Shown: piece after piece, positions 1-10,814 of the stretch | Layout of the letters: every line of letters begins with the position of its first letter | Position numbering within the stretch: the first letter of the stretch is position 1 | From: Chimonanthus salicifolius | Lineage: Eukaryota; Streptophyta; Magnoliopsida; Laurales; Calycanthaceae | Length of the DNA: 64,000 nucleotides | Direction: 5' to 3' | Assembly (NCBI GenBank): GCA_013350335.1 | Contig: CM023539.1 | Coordinates: 17,882,223-17,946,222 of the forward strand | Made by a program: the position numbers and the translations under genes | The notes under the pieces: model-generated | The model's input: the letters and a program-made list of their open reading frames with translations, nothing else | What the model was told of the DNA's origin: nothing | Database searches by the model: none

Positions 1-368
1 TCTTTTTAGGCCCAGTCCACAACACACTTTGTAGGCCCAGTTCGCAGCATATTTTTCAGGCCCAGTCCACAACACACTTTGTAGGCCCAGTTCGTAGGAC
101 CTTTTGCAAGCCCAGTCCGTATGCAAAGTTTTGCAAGCCTAGTCTGCAGCATACTTTCAGGCCCATTCCACCAGGCCTACTCCGCAACAATCTTTGTAGG
201 CCCGTCCGCAACACACTTTGCAGGCCCAGTCCACAAGGCCCAGTCCGCAGCAATCTTTGCAGGCCCAGTCTGCAACACACTTTGCAGGCCCAGTCCGCAT
301 AACATTTTGCAAGCCCAGTCCACAAGACCCAGTCTGCAACACACTTTGCAGACCCAGTCCGCAGAACA
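1..368 (+). repeat. Degenerate ~25-bp minisatellite in copia element 1 leader
   Basis: About 13 to 14 imperfect direct copies of a unit close to GGCCCAGTCCGCAACACACT followed by TTGCA fill the stretch just upstream of the gag start of copia element 1. The related element 2 has only a few loosely similar GCCCAGT modules at the equivalent place (about 13995-14060), so the array looks like a local expansion of leader sequence. The short ORFs across it on both strands are by-products of the repetition. The array continues past the left window edge, so its 5' extent and the 5' LTR are not visible. Confidence 0.8.
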
Positions 369-393
369 CGTTGTAGTTTGAAGCACAGTCACA

Positions 394-1635
394 ATGGCCA
401 GTGAACGTGATGATTCCCTTCAGGCAATCAACGTAAGATTGAATGACAGTAATTATACCTATTAAGTCTATGTAATGAAAAACTTTTTGACCGGAAAGAA
501 CATGTGGGGTTACATCTCTGGAGATATTGTCCTTCCCATGGACACGGAGGCAGAAAGTTATGCCCAATCATTGGTCACCTGGAACACCAATAATTCCAAA
601 ATCATCACTTGGATCAATAATTCCGTTGAGCTCTCCATTGGTATGCAATTTGCAAAGTTTTCTACAGCCAAAGCGATTTGAGATCACTTAGAGAGGTTTA
701 TAAGCAATCAAACTTCACTAACGCTATAAAATCGAGAATGACATTCGCATTGTCAGACAGGGGGTTATGAACATTCAACAGTTTTATTAAGTTATGACTT
801 CCTTTTGGGATCAACTTGCACTCACAGAACCTGCAGGGCTTAGTTCCATTGCGCTTTATTGCACTTATAGAGAGAAAGGATGCCTTGTTCAATTTTTGTC
901 AGCCCTCCATGTTGATTTTGAAGCCCTTCGAGGCTCTATTCTTCATCGTAGTCCCCTTCCGTCTGTTGATTATGTGGTTCACGAACTCTTAACTGAAGAA
1001 ATTTGCTTAAAGTCTAATGCAGGAAACGGTCTTCTCTCCATGCGTAGTCAGACATTTTTAGCTGTGTCGTCCAAGTCTCCCTCTAGTTCTCAAACTAGAC
1101 AACGCCAAGGTGGGAGAGTTGCAGTTGATGATTGCAGTTATTGTAAGCAGAAGGATCACTGGAAGGCACAATGTCCTGTGTTATTGAAAAGACAACACCA
1201 ACACGTGCCAGTACCCAAACTGCATCGCACAACCATCGTTGTTCCATCTGGGAATGAGACATCACCTTCTACTCCATTGTCCACACTTGCAGACCAATTG
1301 CAGAAATTTCTTTGTTCTCAACAGAGTAATGCCTTATCTACTGTTTCTCCTTCCATAGGTTTGCCTCCTTCAGCTTCGTCAAGTGTTTATCCTTCCACTT
1401 GGGTCTTTGACTTCGGCGCTACTCATCACATGACTCATGACATTTCTTTGTTTACATCTTTATCTACTTCTTCATCATCTATTTCAGTGTTAACTGCCAA
1501 TGGCGCCTCCTTGCCATTGGCAGGTGTTGGTTCCATTGTGACCTCTTCTTTGCATCTTTCTGATGTTTATTGTATACCTCACCTCACTTTGAATTTGATT
1601 TCTATAAGTCAACAATGTGATTCTGTGTATCTTGT
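394..1635 (+). pseudogene. Copia element 1: gag and protease region (decayed)
   Basis: Ty1/copia gag followed by the start of pol, recognised by similarity to the better preserved element 2 in this window. The ATG at 394 opens a protein beginning MASERDDSLQAINVRLND. A CCHC zinc knuckle for RNA binding is complete (CSYCKQKDHWKAQC, about 1132-1173). The aspartic protease motif that should read D-S-G-A is D-F-G-A (about 1408-1420). In-frame stops replace tryptophan codons at about 465 (TAA for TGG) and about 679 (TGA for TGG), with further frame breaks around 700-790. It cannot make a functional polyprotein. Confidence 0.85.
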
Positions 1636-2760
1636 TAACTTTTCTCCCACTTCGTGCTCTGTGCAGGATCTTCATTCCAAGAAGCTGATTGGGACCAACC
1701 GTAGAGAAGAAGGATTATATGTCTTAGAGAAGCTCCATGTTCCCTTCGTTGCTACATCTTCAGTTGATTTATCATCTTTTCATTTGAGTCCCACTTTATC
1801 TACTTTTTATTTATGGCATTCTCGTCTTGGACATGTTTTTGGTTCTCGTTTAAAGTTTTAGCTTCTACATGAGCTCTAGGAAATTTTAATTAGAGTGACA
1901 TTTCTTATTGCAGTGAATGTAAACTTGCAAAGTTTTCTGCATTGCCTTTTAATAATAGCTCATCCATTTCTTTTTCACCTTTTGATTTAGTTCATTCTGA
2001 TGTGTGAGGACCCACCCCTATTGCCATAAAAGGGGGGTCCCGATATTATGTATCTTTTATTGATGACTATTCTCTTTTTTGTTGGATTTATTTGATAAAA
2101 CGACGTTCTGACTTCTTTACTATATTTCAAGTTTTCCATGCACTCATTCGTACTCAGTTATCTGCCACTATTAAATGCGTTAGAGGTGATTTGGGTGGAG
2201 AGTATACCTCTAGAGATTTCTCTGATTTACTGGCCTCAGATGAGACTGTTCATCAGTCCTCTTGCACTAACACTCCCGAGCATAATGGAGTTGTGGAGAG
2301 AAAACATAAATATATCATTGAAACTACTCGTTCTATGTTATTCTCTGCTCGTGTTCCTAGCAGTTTTTTAGGAGAAGCGGTTCTCACCGCAACTCATGTG
2401 ATTAACAGAATTCCTTCTGCTATCACTTCTGGCAAATCTCCATTTGAACGTTTATATGGTAAAGTCCCAGATTATTTTTCGTTGAAAGTTTTTTGTTGTA
2501 CATGTTGTGTCCTTCGTCCCCATAGTGAGCGTACCAAATTATCTGCTCGTTCTGCCATGTGTGTTTTTCTTGGTTATGGTATGGGTCAAAAGGGATATTG
2601 TTGTTATAATCGCAGTGCACAAAAATTATATGTCTCACATCATGTCATTTTTCGTGAATATATTCCCTTCTACTCTATCCCTTCACATTCCCGTAGTTTC
2701 CCTCAGTTTGAGCTTCTATATAGTGACCCTTTCTCTCATATGGATGATTTGTCTATGTAA
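1636..2760 (+). pseudogene. Copia element 1: integrase region (decayed)
   Basis: GAG-pre-integrase and integrase core. The WHSRLGH histidines of the HHCC finger are visible near 1815-1840, followed by a frame break near 1860. The core resumes with HSDV, then a TGA replaces the Trp of the usual D-V-W-G-P near 2005. The second acidic residue lies in RGDLGGEYTS (about 2185-2213) and the catalytic Glu region reads PEHNGVVERKHK (about 2275-2310). This enzyme family inserts the cDNA into the host chromosome. Several stops and frameshifts make this copy dead. The chain runs on towards the RT linker. Confidence 0.82.
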
Positions 2761-2766
2761 GATCAT

Positions 2767-3876
2767 GTGCCTGCATTGCCTAACTCTGTTTCTTCTATTT
2801 CCTCTACTCCTGTCGAAGTTTCATCATCTACAGATATTAATCCTCCGCCTCCTTCTACTGCCTCTCCATCAACCTCTGCTAATGTGGATCTTGCTACTCC
2901 CCGGTATCCTTCGTGGCTCCATAAGCCTCCTAACCGATTTGGTTATTCTCCTCATGATTTTGGTTATTCATGTTATTCTTCTTCTTTTTTTCTTCGATTT
3001 TGGCTTTTATTCATACTCTATTTGAACCAACCTCCTATAAGGAGGCTATCTGTGATTCTCTTTGGCAACAGGCTATGGATGACGAGCTTTCTGTATTACA
3101 TAAGATTGACACTTGGGATTTGGTACCTCTTATTCCCGATAAACATGCAATTGGTTGCAAATGGGTGTATAAGATTAAGACAAGTCTGATGGTTCTATGG
3201 AGCGATATAAGGCTTGCTTAGTTGCTAAGGGTTTCACTCAAGAATACAGTATTGATTATGATGAGACTTTTGCTCCTGTTGTGAAGATGACTTCTGTTCG
3301 CACTTTGCTTGCAATTGCATCAGCTCATAAGTGGCGCTAGTCCCAGATGGATGTTAAAAATGCTTTTTTAAATGGTGATCTCTCTGAGGAAATTTATATG
3401 ACTCCTCCCCAAGGTGTTCTTCATCAACCTGGGGAAGTATGCAGACTTTGAAAGGCACTATATGGCCTCAAACAGGCACCTCGTGCTTGGTTTGAAAAGT
3501 TTTCCACCGTGATTACTTGTCTTGGTTTTCAATCAAGTCCTCATGATTCAGCTCTTTTTGTTCGATCCACCTCTGTTGGTCGTATTCTCTTCCTCTTGTA
3601 TGTTGATGATAGGCTCTTGACCGGTGATGATCTTGATGACATTGCTCAATTGAAGGTACAGTTGCATAAACAATTTGAAATGAAAGACTTGGTGCCCTTG
3701 CGATATTTCCTTGGGATAGAATTTGCATGTTCTCCCAAAGGTTATCTTCTCTCTCAATCTAACTATGCTGCAGATGTTCTTCTGTACGCTCGTATTACTG
3801 ACACCAGGCCAGTTGCGACACCTTTAGAGCTTAATGTGCATTACACTTCCTCTGATGGTGTTTCTTTAGACGATTG
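2767..3876 (+). pseudogene. Copia element 1: reverse transcriptase region (decayed, interrupted)
   Basis: Linker plus copia-type reverse transcriptase. The recognisable start is SYKEAICDSLWQQAMDDEL (about 3031-3087), then [10 protein letters not shown], and the catalytic YVDD box occurs at about 3599-3610 (LYVDDRLLTGDD). Stops are present near 3219, 3339 (TAG for the TTG of element 2) and 3450 (TGA for CGA). The coding sequence breaks off at about 3876, where the copia sequence meets a foreign LTR. The same RT segment reappears twice after that LTR. Confidence 0.83.
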
Positions 3877-6800
3877 AAAAGCATAGTAAAATGATTATTT
3901 TACCCTTGATATTTAGATCAATTAACTCTTGAATTTTGTCTATATTATATAATTAATAGGATTTTTGGAGTTTTGCAGGAAATTGGAGATTTTTGAGAAA
4001 ATGAATGTAGATTGAAGAAAAAAACAGGAAATTGGCCAAGAAAGTTATTTTTGGAAAATATTGGTGAAGGAATGGCCTTACAAATTTATCACCATATTGT
4101 CATAGGAAAGTGTGAGCCGCTAACGAAATTCATTGGATCCTATTTTCACCAGATTGGGCCATGAGTCCATTTGCAAATATCAAAGTGCGTGCTTTCATCT
4201 CTTCTCAGCTAATGAATGGTGGCTTTAAGTGTAGAAACACTTGCAAAACCATACTTGAAGCACTTATATTTGTAACCAGTATACAACAATTTGATGTTGG
4301 TTGTGGAGTCCTGATGATTGTTGAAGGGATGCAAACTGCAATTTACTCAATCCAAATTGAGTATGAGCGAATGAACCAAACACAACTCGAGCTACCCCAT
4401 ACAGTTGATGACAAGAATTAGTAGAGTATCATAATGGCTACATTTAATTGACTTCCAGGATGGTCATGTATTTACAACATTGATGGAATCTTTACTTTAA
4501 GGATACAATTAACGGGCCAAAGCTTCTCATGACTACAAATTCAGAGGATCACAAGATTAGAAGTGAGTTGTTGGGCTACTATTTAGATGCAAACAACCAA
4601 ATATTGGTAAATCAGTTTGCAACAATGGAGTCTCTACATGATGTTTTACATGGAAGGAAAAGAGCCCAACAAGAAGTACGGTTCAACAAGGCATTTGATC
4701 TGCAGAACAAATGACTTTGTCAAGGACATTGTCTTCTCCTATGTTGTAGTATCGGTGGAGAGCATCCTTGTACAAAGGCAGCAAGACATGTCAGCAAATC
4801 TGATAGACAAGAATATAAGTAAAAACAACATTGGTGGACACCAATCTGCAGTACAAAGAACAACAATTTGGGCGATGCTGAGAAGTATTCCATGCAGCAA
4901 CCAAGCAAAGAAAAGAACTTGTTTGCAGCGATCAAGAAAATCAACCAAGACAGAGTAGTTTTTAATTGTACTGTCCCCTCTTGAATTCAAGAGTTACAAT
5001 CACAGACAGCAGAGAAGGGGTGTCTCTGTCCAGACAGCAGCACATGTGTGCAACTCATTGAGAAATCAGCCAGAGTTGAAGCACTAAGAAGGACAACAAA
5101 ACAACATCAGAGATAGCCACCAAGAAAGAACCAGCAGACAGCAATAAAAGAAGAAAATACATCAGATTTGCAAGAATTGTGTACCTTTTCAGCCAGAAAC
5201 AGAGCAACACATGTGAGAAACCAATCAAACAATACAACCAACTGATTGGTAAAGAAGAGAAGTGTGAAAGAAGCTAGCAATGGCTTGACCGAGAATGCAA
5301 GAAAGGATAGAAGTTCCATCCATCCAACTCAGCAGGGGCAATGAGCCGTACAAGCAATGTGTAAACAGTCAGAAACTGAAATAAATAAATAAATAAAAGC
5401 AGAATAGAAGGAGGGACGGAGTGATTCTGGAACGCCAGAAGAGAATGGAAAGGACTGAGAAAAGAACGAAGAAATAAGAAAAGAAGATAAGAATAGAAGG
5501 GGATGGCTTGGCCGAAAATTAAAGAAAAAATTAAAAGGAAAGAGTGTTTTTTTTATTTTTATTTCAGCCACCGAATGAAGAGAGTTGGAATTAGAAGTTG
5601 CCGTGTATAAGCTAATCGGCTGGAATTGGGAATAGGTTCCACTTGCACTTGCTTAAATTTTCACCTCCAAAAATCTATAAATTGAGAGCCAATTCACAGC
5701 AATATTCAAACCTGAACAGTGAATTTAGGGAACTTAGAGTTTTGGAGAATTTTGGATTTTAAGGTTAGTTTTTTATTTTATTTTATTTTATTATTTTGCA
5801 ATTAGTTTCTTTTATTTAATTCATGTCTTGTAATTTAGTTCCATTAATAATAATATAATTTCTTTGTCTTTAATTTATTCAATTCAATATTAGTGTGATT
5901 AAATTCAGTTATAAATTAAAAAAGTCCATGAGTCTTTTTGTTTTGTTTTTATTTAAATCCAAAATTCCAATGCATTGTAATTCTTAATTCATATTTTATT
6001 AATAAAAGAAAGGTGGATTTATTTAGAATTATGGTCGTCCAATTATTTAATTTATGAATGATAAGAGTTTGATTTTGTTTTTATTCTTTTTATAATTTTA
6101 TGATTGAAATTATTTTAAGAGATTCAAGGAGAGTGGATGAAATATTTAGGAAAGATAAAACTTGATTTTTCCAATTCAAGGCTCTTTAAAAAGAGTGGAT
6201 GAAATATTTGGATTTGGAATTATAAGTTAAAATTTTATCTAGACTAAGGCTTGAATTGAATTTTCTTAATATAATGGATTTTATAATTATTATAATAAGA
6301 GTTTTAATGAATAAAAAATTGGAATGCATGATTAATAATTTAAGTGAGCTCCATATTATAGGCCTTGATTTTATTTTTAAAACATGGAAAATAAAGCCTC
6401 CATAATTCTTTGATCCAATTCCACTGTAAATATGTACAGAAGTAATTTTCGGTGTTATTTTTATTTTTGTTTTAAAATTCAAAATTCCTAGAAAATTGTG
6501 GAACTTTGTTGGTTAATTAATTAATTGCATCTTAGTTTTGTGTTCTAAGTTAAGTTAAGATTATTTATAATTTTTGGATTAAATCCACCATCTTAATTAA
6601 AATTAGATCTCTTTCATTGTTAAATTTTATTTTTAGATATGGTTTCTAATTTTAGATAATGTTTTCTATTTTTAGAATGTTTCTAAATTAAAATTAGATT
6701 TTCTAAATTAGAGAATTAATGCCATGTTTAAGATTTATTTCTATGATTTTCTAAATTTCTTAAAATATATATTCAGTGGTATGTTTTTCATAGATATATT

Positions 6801-6895
6801 TTCCTAAGTTCCGATGGGTTTAACCTCGCACTTAATCGCTATACTATTTAATGGTTCGTGCGCTTGCGAGTTATAAATTTAAAATTTACACAACA
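3877..6895 (+). mobile_element. Long LTR of a Tat/Athila-type gypsy element inserted in copia element 1
   Basis: About 3.0 kb of AT-rich non-copia sequence starting TGAAAAGCAT and ending ACACAACA. It is followed at 6902-6913 by TGGCGCCGTTGC, the start of the primer-binding site known from plant Athila/Tat gypsy elements. A TATA box lies inside (5685-5692). I read it as a 5' LTR whose internal region and 3' LTR have been deleted. No gypsy coding domain is present. The small ORFs inside, for example 4161-4421, show no recognisable domain. Confidence 0.62.
5685..5692 (+). promoter_or_regulatory. TATA box of the Tat/Athila-type LTR
   Basis: CTATAAAT sits roughly midway in the 3-kb LTR. U3 would occupy about 3877-5715, with R and U5 downstream to 6895, as expected for an LTR promoter. 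Assignment rests on the motif and its position only. Confidence 0.4.
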
Positions 6896-6901
6896 AGTTT
6901 T

Positions 6902-6913
6902 TGGCGCCGTTGC
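6902..6913 (+). other. Truncated primer-binding site (tRNA-Asp type)
   Basis: TGGCGCCGTTGC matches the first 12 positions of the PBS typical of Athila/Tat elements. It stops exactly where copia sequence (GTTGCATGTTCT) resumes. The shared GTTGC marks the breakpoint of the deletion that removed the rest of the gypsy element. Confidence 0.6.
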
Positions 6914-7058
6914 ATGTTCTATCTTCTCTCTCAATCTAAGAATGCTGCAGATGTTCTTCTCCGCGCTCGTATTACTGACACCAGGCCAGTTGCGACAACT
7001 TTAGAGCTTAATGTGCATTACACTTCCTCTGATGGTGTGTCTTTGGACGACCCTACGA
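6909..7058 (+). pseudogene. Copia element 1: second copy of an RT segment
   Basis: Repeats about 150 bp already present at 3727-3876: LLSQS, AADVLL.ARITDTRPVAT and [17 protein letters not shown]. It differs from the first and third copies by scattered substitutions. It starts at the microhomology junction with the gypsy PBS and ends at CCCTACG, where a third copy starts at once. It encodes part of the RT connection region and is non-functional. Confidence 0.82.
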
Positions 7059-7798
7059 AATGAAAGACTTAGGGCCCTTGCGATATTTCCTTGGGATAGA
7101 AGTTGCATGTTCTCCCAAAGGTTATCTTCTCTCTCAATCTAAGTATGCTGCAATGTTCTTCTGCATGCTCTTATTACTAACACCAGGCTAGTTGCGACAC
7201 CTTTAGAGCTTAATGTTCATTACACTTCCTCTGATGGTGTGTCTTGGACGACCCTACGCTATATTGCACTATTGTTGGGAGTTTGGTCTATCTCACAATT
7301 ACGTGGCCTGACATTGCCTATGCAGTTCATATTGTCAGTCGGTTTGTCTCCTCACTGACAACTACTCATTGGGCCGTTGTTGTTCGTATTTTGACGCATA
7401 TTCATGGCACTTTATATCAGAATTTGTTAGTTCCCTCATCATCTGCCTTGGAGCTTTGTACATTCTCTGATGCTGGTTGGGCAGGTGATCCTTCTGATCG
7501 TAAATCGACTACTGGCTTTTGCATTTTTTTGGGTGACTCACTTATTTCCTGGAGAAGCAAAAAGCAAGATGTTGTTGCTCGTTCTTGTGCTGAGGCTGAG
7601 TATCGAGCTATGACTTCTACTACTGCTAAGATTGTTTGGCTTCGATGGTTACTTGCAGACATGGGAGTTTCTCTTTCAGCTCCTACTCCCATGTATTGTG
7701 ATAATAAGAGTGCTATTCAAATTGCGCATAACTCAGTTTTTCATGAGCGTACAAAACATATTAAGTTGGACTACTACTTTATACGGCATCATCTCTAG
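7059..7798 (+). pseudogene. Copia element 1: third RT segment copy and RNase H
   Basis: Starts with a third copy of the RT segment ([22 protein letters not shown]; 7061-7250), with a one-base deletion near 7150 and another near 7244. It then continues in one frame into copia RNase H: FSDAGWAGDPSDRKSTTGF, SCAEAEYRAM and YCDNKSAIQIA are visible between about 7460 and 7735. The reading frame stops at 7796-7798 (TAG) where element 2 reads on. The RNase H block is among the best preserved parts of element 1. Confidence 0.83.
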
Positions 7799-8063
7799 TT
7801 TGGCATGCTTTCTCTTCCATTTGTTACTTCTGCCTTGCAGCTGGCTAACTTTTTCACGAAGACCCACACCGTCACACGCTTTCAGTTTCTTCTTAGCAAA
7901 CTCTCGATGCTTAACACTGTAACATCACGAGTTTGAGGGCGGGTTTTAAAGTTGTATTTTTTTATTATTATTAACTTGGGGCTAATTAGGGTTTGTGCAG
8001 TGTTTAGTTTATAAGTACATTGTATTGTAGTTTATACATAGATTTATCAGATTCTAATAACCA
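7799..8063 (+). mobile_element. Copia element 1: 3' pol tail, polypurine tract and divergent 3' LTR
   Basis: The tail of pol, then GAGTTTGAGGGCGGG (about 7929-7943), which matches the polypurine tract of element 2. The next about 120 bp (7944-8063) follow the same order of motifs as the element 2 LTR: a GGGTTT block, a TTTATAAGTAC box and a GATTTATCAGATTCTAATA end. The terminal TG is missing. I interpret it as a decayed 3' LTR of a related subfamily. Confidence 0.5.
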
Positions 8064-9178
8064 ACACCAAGATTTGAAAATGAGACATTGTACCTATTTT
8101 GATACCAATTGTTGAGGACCTGAATATTACATTAAAAGCTCTAGAACTGATAGAACACAAAACATCAAGCCTTTAAACCTATCCAAACTTCTTTGAAAAT
8201 TAAGAGCCCAAACCACCCTCCCCCAAGCATGTTTGAGGGGTTGGTCACCAATCCAACGGTCTTCCCAAAACCTAATCCTAAAACCATCTCCACCTTGAAT
8301 TTAATACATTTTCCTATTTTATCTTCCACAAAGTGACCTAGTGTTCCTAATTTAGAGATTTATTCCCGAATATCGGACCAATTGTCTCAAGTCACTCTTC
8401 CTATGAACCATCCCCCATTAGATTCCTCATACTTTTGTTTATAACTTCTCTTTGTAACTCTCCACCTCTTTTCTTATCTTAAACTCGCTAAGATGTAAGA
8501 CATTTTCTTTTTGAAAGGATGGCTATGATCAGAGTGTCATGCAATGATTAGAACTTGTCCTCATTCGAAGAAGAGTCCCACTTAACTCATGAATTCAAAT
8601 CTTTCTTTTTTAAAAAAATCCTCTTTTGATGCATGACTATCAATTGTAACAAGTTATAAGGCCTAATTTGACATAGTGGAAGTGATATTTAAAGAGCCCA
8701 ATCAAACTCGAAAAGTTCAGGTCAAACAGTCAACACCTGGTCAAACTTGAGTCTAACAGATGGGTCCCACGGCTACGGTGTTGGACTTTGGTCAAAGATG
8801 ATGAAGAAATTGAGAATGGGTGATTTGGTAATAAGTGGAAGGATGAGGGCTTTGATGAATGTTGAAAAGGTGAGGGGACAAGGATGTAATGGGTGCTGGG
8901 AAATATGTCTTTTATTGGTGAGGTAAAAAGATTAGTACAGTGGAGTTATTTGAAATAAAGGTGGGTTGAGAAGGTGGGAAAGTTGGAGAGACAAGAAGGC
9001 TAAGGGAAGGCTTTGAAGAAAGTGTTCTCTCTGTTTGAGTCTTCAGACAGCTGTTGCAGGAAGTGTTGGAGAGAAAGAGGTAAGTGGCATCCAAAGGAAG
9101 AAGATAACAGAAGCAAGTGGGAATGACGGTACCTGGGATCAAAAGCGGAACAGGTTGGAAGAAACAGAGGTTCGTTGG
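8064..9178. other. No recognisable gene
   Basis: AT-rich intergenic sequence with only short unconserved ORFs. The stretch 8900-9180 is purine-rich and faintly resembles the leader of the gypsy element to its right. I cannot assign it. Confidence 0.5.
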
Positions 9179-9711
9179 TGATGGGCAGCAGCAGAGTTTC
9201 AGCAGTGAAAGCGACGGAAACTGATAGCAGCAGCGACGGATTTATATCTGGGATAATGCCCAAACTTAGATGAAGGCAGCTGTGGAATTAGTCAGAGATA
9301 AAGTCCAGGTTTCCGGTGAAATCAAATGCTGGAACTTGCCATCGGTGGGAAATAGTCTGCAACAACAGCAAAGAAAAGAGAGGAACAGGAAAAATAAATC
9401 TAAGAATACTTCTTATTGATTGCAATATTCGAGTGTCTCATCTCTTCTTACTTACACGTATATATAGTAGGAAAATAAAGACCCTAATCTAACTTGATAA
9501 GGACTTCAGATCGACTACAGTCTTCTTGTAGACAAGGACACGAAATTACTACATAAAAACGAATTGAACTCCTACTGCAGTGTCCGTGTAGACTAAGACA
9601 CTGATACACACACGACATTGACAAAACAATAATAAAAATAAAATGTACTGACTAGGATAAAATAAAATGACTATGGGCTACACATGTGATCACGGATGTG
9701 GTCCTACATCA
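9179..9711 (-). mobile_element. 3' LTR of minus-strand gypsy element (inner end uncertain)
   Basis: On the minus strand the polypurine tract (9712-9735, AAGACTGGGGGACT) is followed by TGATGTAGGACC, an LTR start that matches the TGATGTAGGGC start of the LTR at 12662. Both LTRs carry similar TTGCA(T)CATATTCGA and GTATAAATAG-like blocks. The far end is set provisionally at a TGATG on the plus strand and could be off by about 100 bp. Confidence 0.5.
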
Positions 9712-9819
9712 GTCCCCCAGTCTTAAAAAAAACACGTCGTCGAGTTCAACGGGGTCATTCATGTTTGCATCAACTTGCTATTTGGCATGAGGTGCTTCGA
9801 GAGACGAATCACATAACGT

Positions 9820-10182
9820 GGCGGGAGGATCATGGGAAACAAACGGAGAGGGTGCAAGAACAAACTTCAAACCATCTTTCATAAAATTAGAGGTGTTTGT
9901 TTTGCCTCGATAAATACCATCAACATCGAATTGCCACGTACAACCTAGCAACAAATGGCACATATCCATGTTGAGCACATCACAGAAAGCCGAATCCTTA
10001 TATTTCCCAATGGAGAATGGGACGTGACACTGTAGAGTAACCTGCTTAAAGCAATCATCATCAACCCAACGAGTAGGGTACGGCCGAGGATGTGGCCGAA
10101 GAGGAAGCTGCAACTTGTCAACTAACTGGTGTGAAACCAAATTCTCTTCACTACCGTTGTTGATGGCTAAGAGACATGATGC
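9820..10182 (-). pseudogene. Gypsy aspartic protease fragment
   Basis: Minus-strand reading contains CLLAINNGSEENLVSHQLVD and then LQCHVPFSIGKYKDSAFCDV, the usual order for the retropepsin-like domain in plant Ty3/gypsy polyproteins. The expected catalytic D-S/T-G reads N-N-G, so the catalytic aspartate is lost. It ends in MKDGLKFVLAPSPF. RT, RNase H and integrase, which should follow, are absent before the polypurine tract at 9712-9735, so this is an internal deletion derivative. A TRIM separates it from the gag part. Confidence 0.75.
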
Positions 10183-10814
10183 TATAACGCCCTGACCCTC
10201 TAGCACAATATTGTCCTCTTTGGGCCCGCACAGCTTTGTTTTTGGTGAGCAGACTCCAGGAATGTTCCCAAAAGGTCTTATGCTAGAAGGAGGAAGACAC
10301 AAGGTTATATACCAAAGGAGCTTTCAAGCTCTAGACGATGTGGGACTTACCACAGTGCACCTAGTGCCAACTGGCGTTTTTCTCTCCAAGTGAGACGCTC
10401 TTTTGGTCTATGGACCCCACCTTTGGAGCGGGGTATCACAATCCACCACCCTTAAGACCAGAGCCATCCCCAGCACCATCTGCCGGACCACATACTGCAC
10501 GCCCACACCCTCAGTCTGAGTGTTGAACCGTGCTCTAATACTATTTATAACACCCCGACCCTCTAGCACAATATTGTCCATTTTGGACCCACAGATGGGC
10601 CCGTGCAGCTTTGTTTTTGGCGAGCAGACCCTAGAAATGCTCCCAAAAGGCCTTATGCTAGAGGGAGGAAGCCACAAGCTTACATACCAGAGGATCTTTC
10701 AAACTCCAGGCGATGTAGGACTTACGAGAGTGTGCCCAGCACCAACTTGAGCTTTTATCTCCAAGTGGGATGCTCTTTGGGTCTATGGGCCCCCATCTGA
10801 GGCAGGATATCACA
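10183..10814 (-). mobile_element. TRIM element inside gypsy gag-protease
   Basis: Two direct repeats of 258 bp (10183-10440) and 269 bp (10546-10814) share ends (TATAAC and TATCACA on the plus strand) and flank a 105-bp non-coding core. On the minus strand each LTR begins TGTGATA, and a decayed tRNA-Met type PBS (TAGTATTAGAGC) follows the upstream LTR. This is the layout of a terminal-repeat retrotransposon in miniature. It splits one gypsy reading frame: VNGTS on one side, ASCLLAINNG on the other. Flanking pentamers GATGC and GAGGT are not a clear TSD. Confidence 0.75.

Noticed and set aside
121..567. Cys-rich ORFs at the left edge
   Set aside because: Translations of the 25-bp leader minisatellite.
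4161..4958. ORFs of 60-113 aa within the 3-kb LTR
   Set aside because: Inside the U3 part of an LTR and without a recognisable motif.
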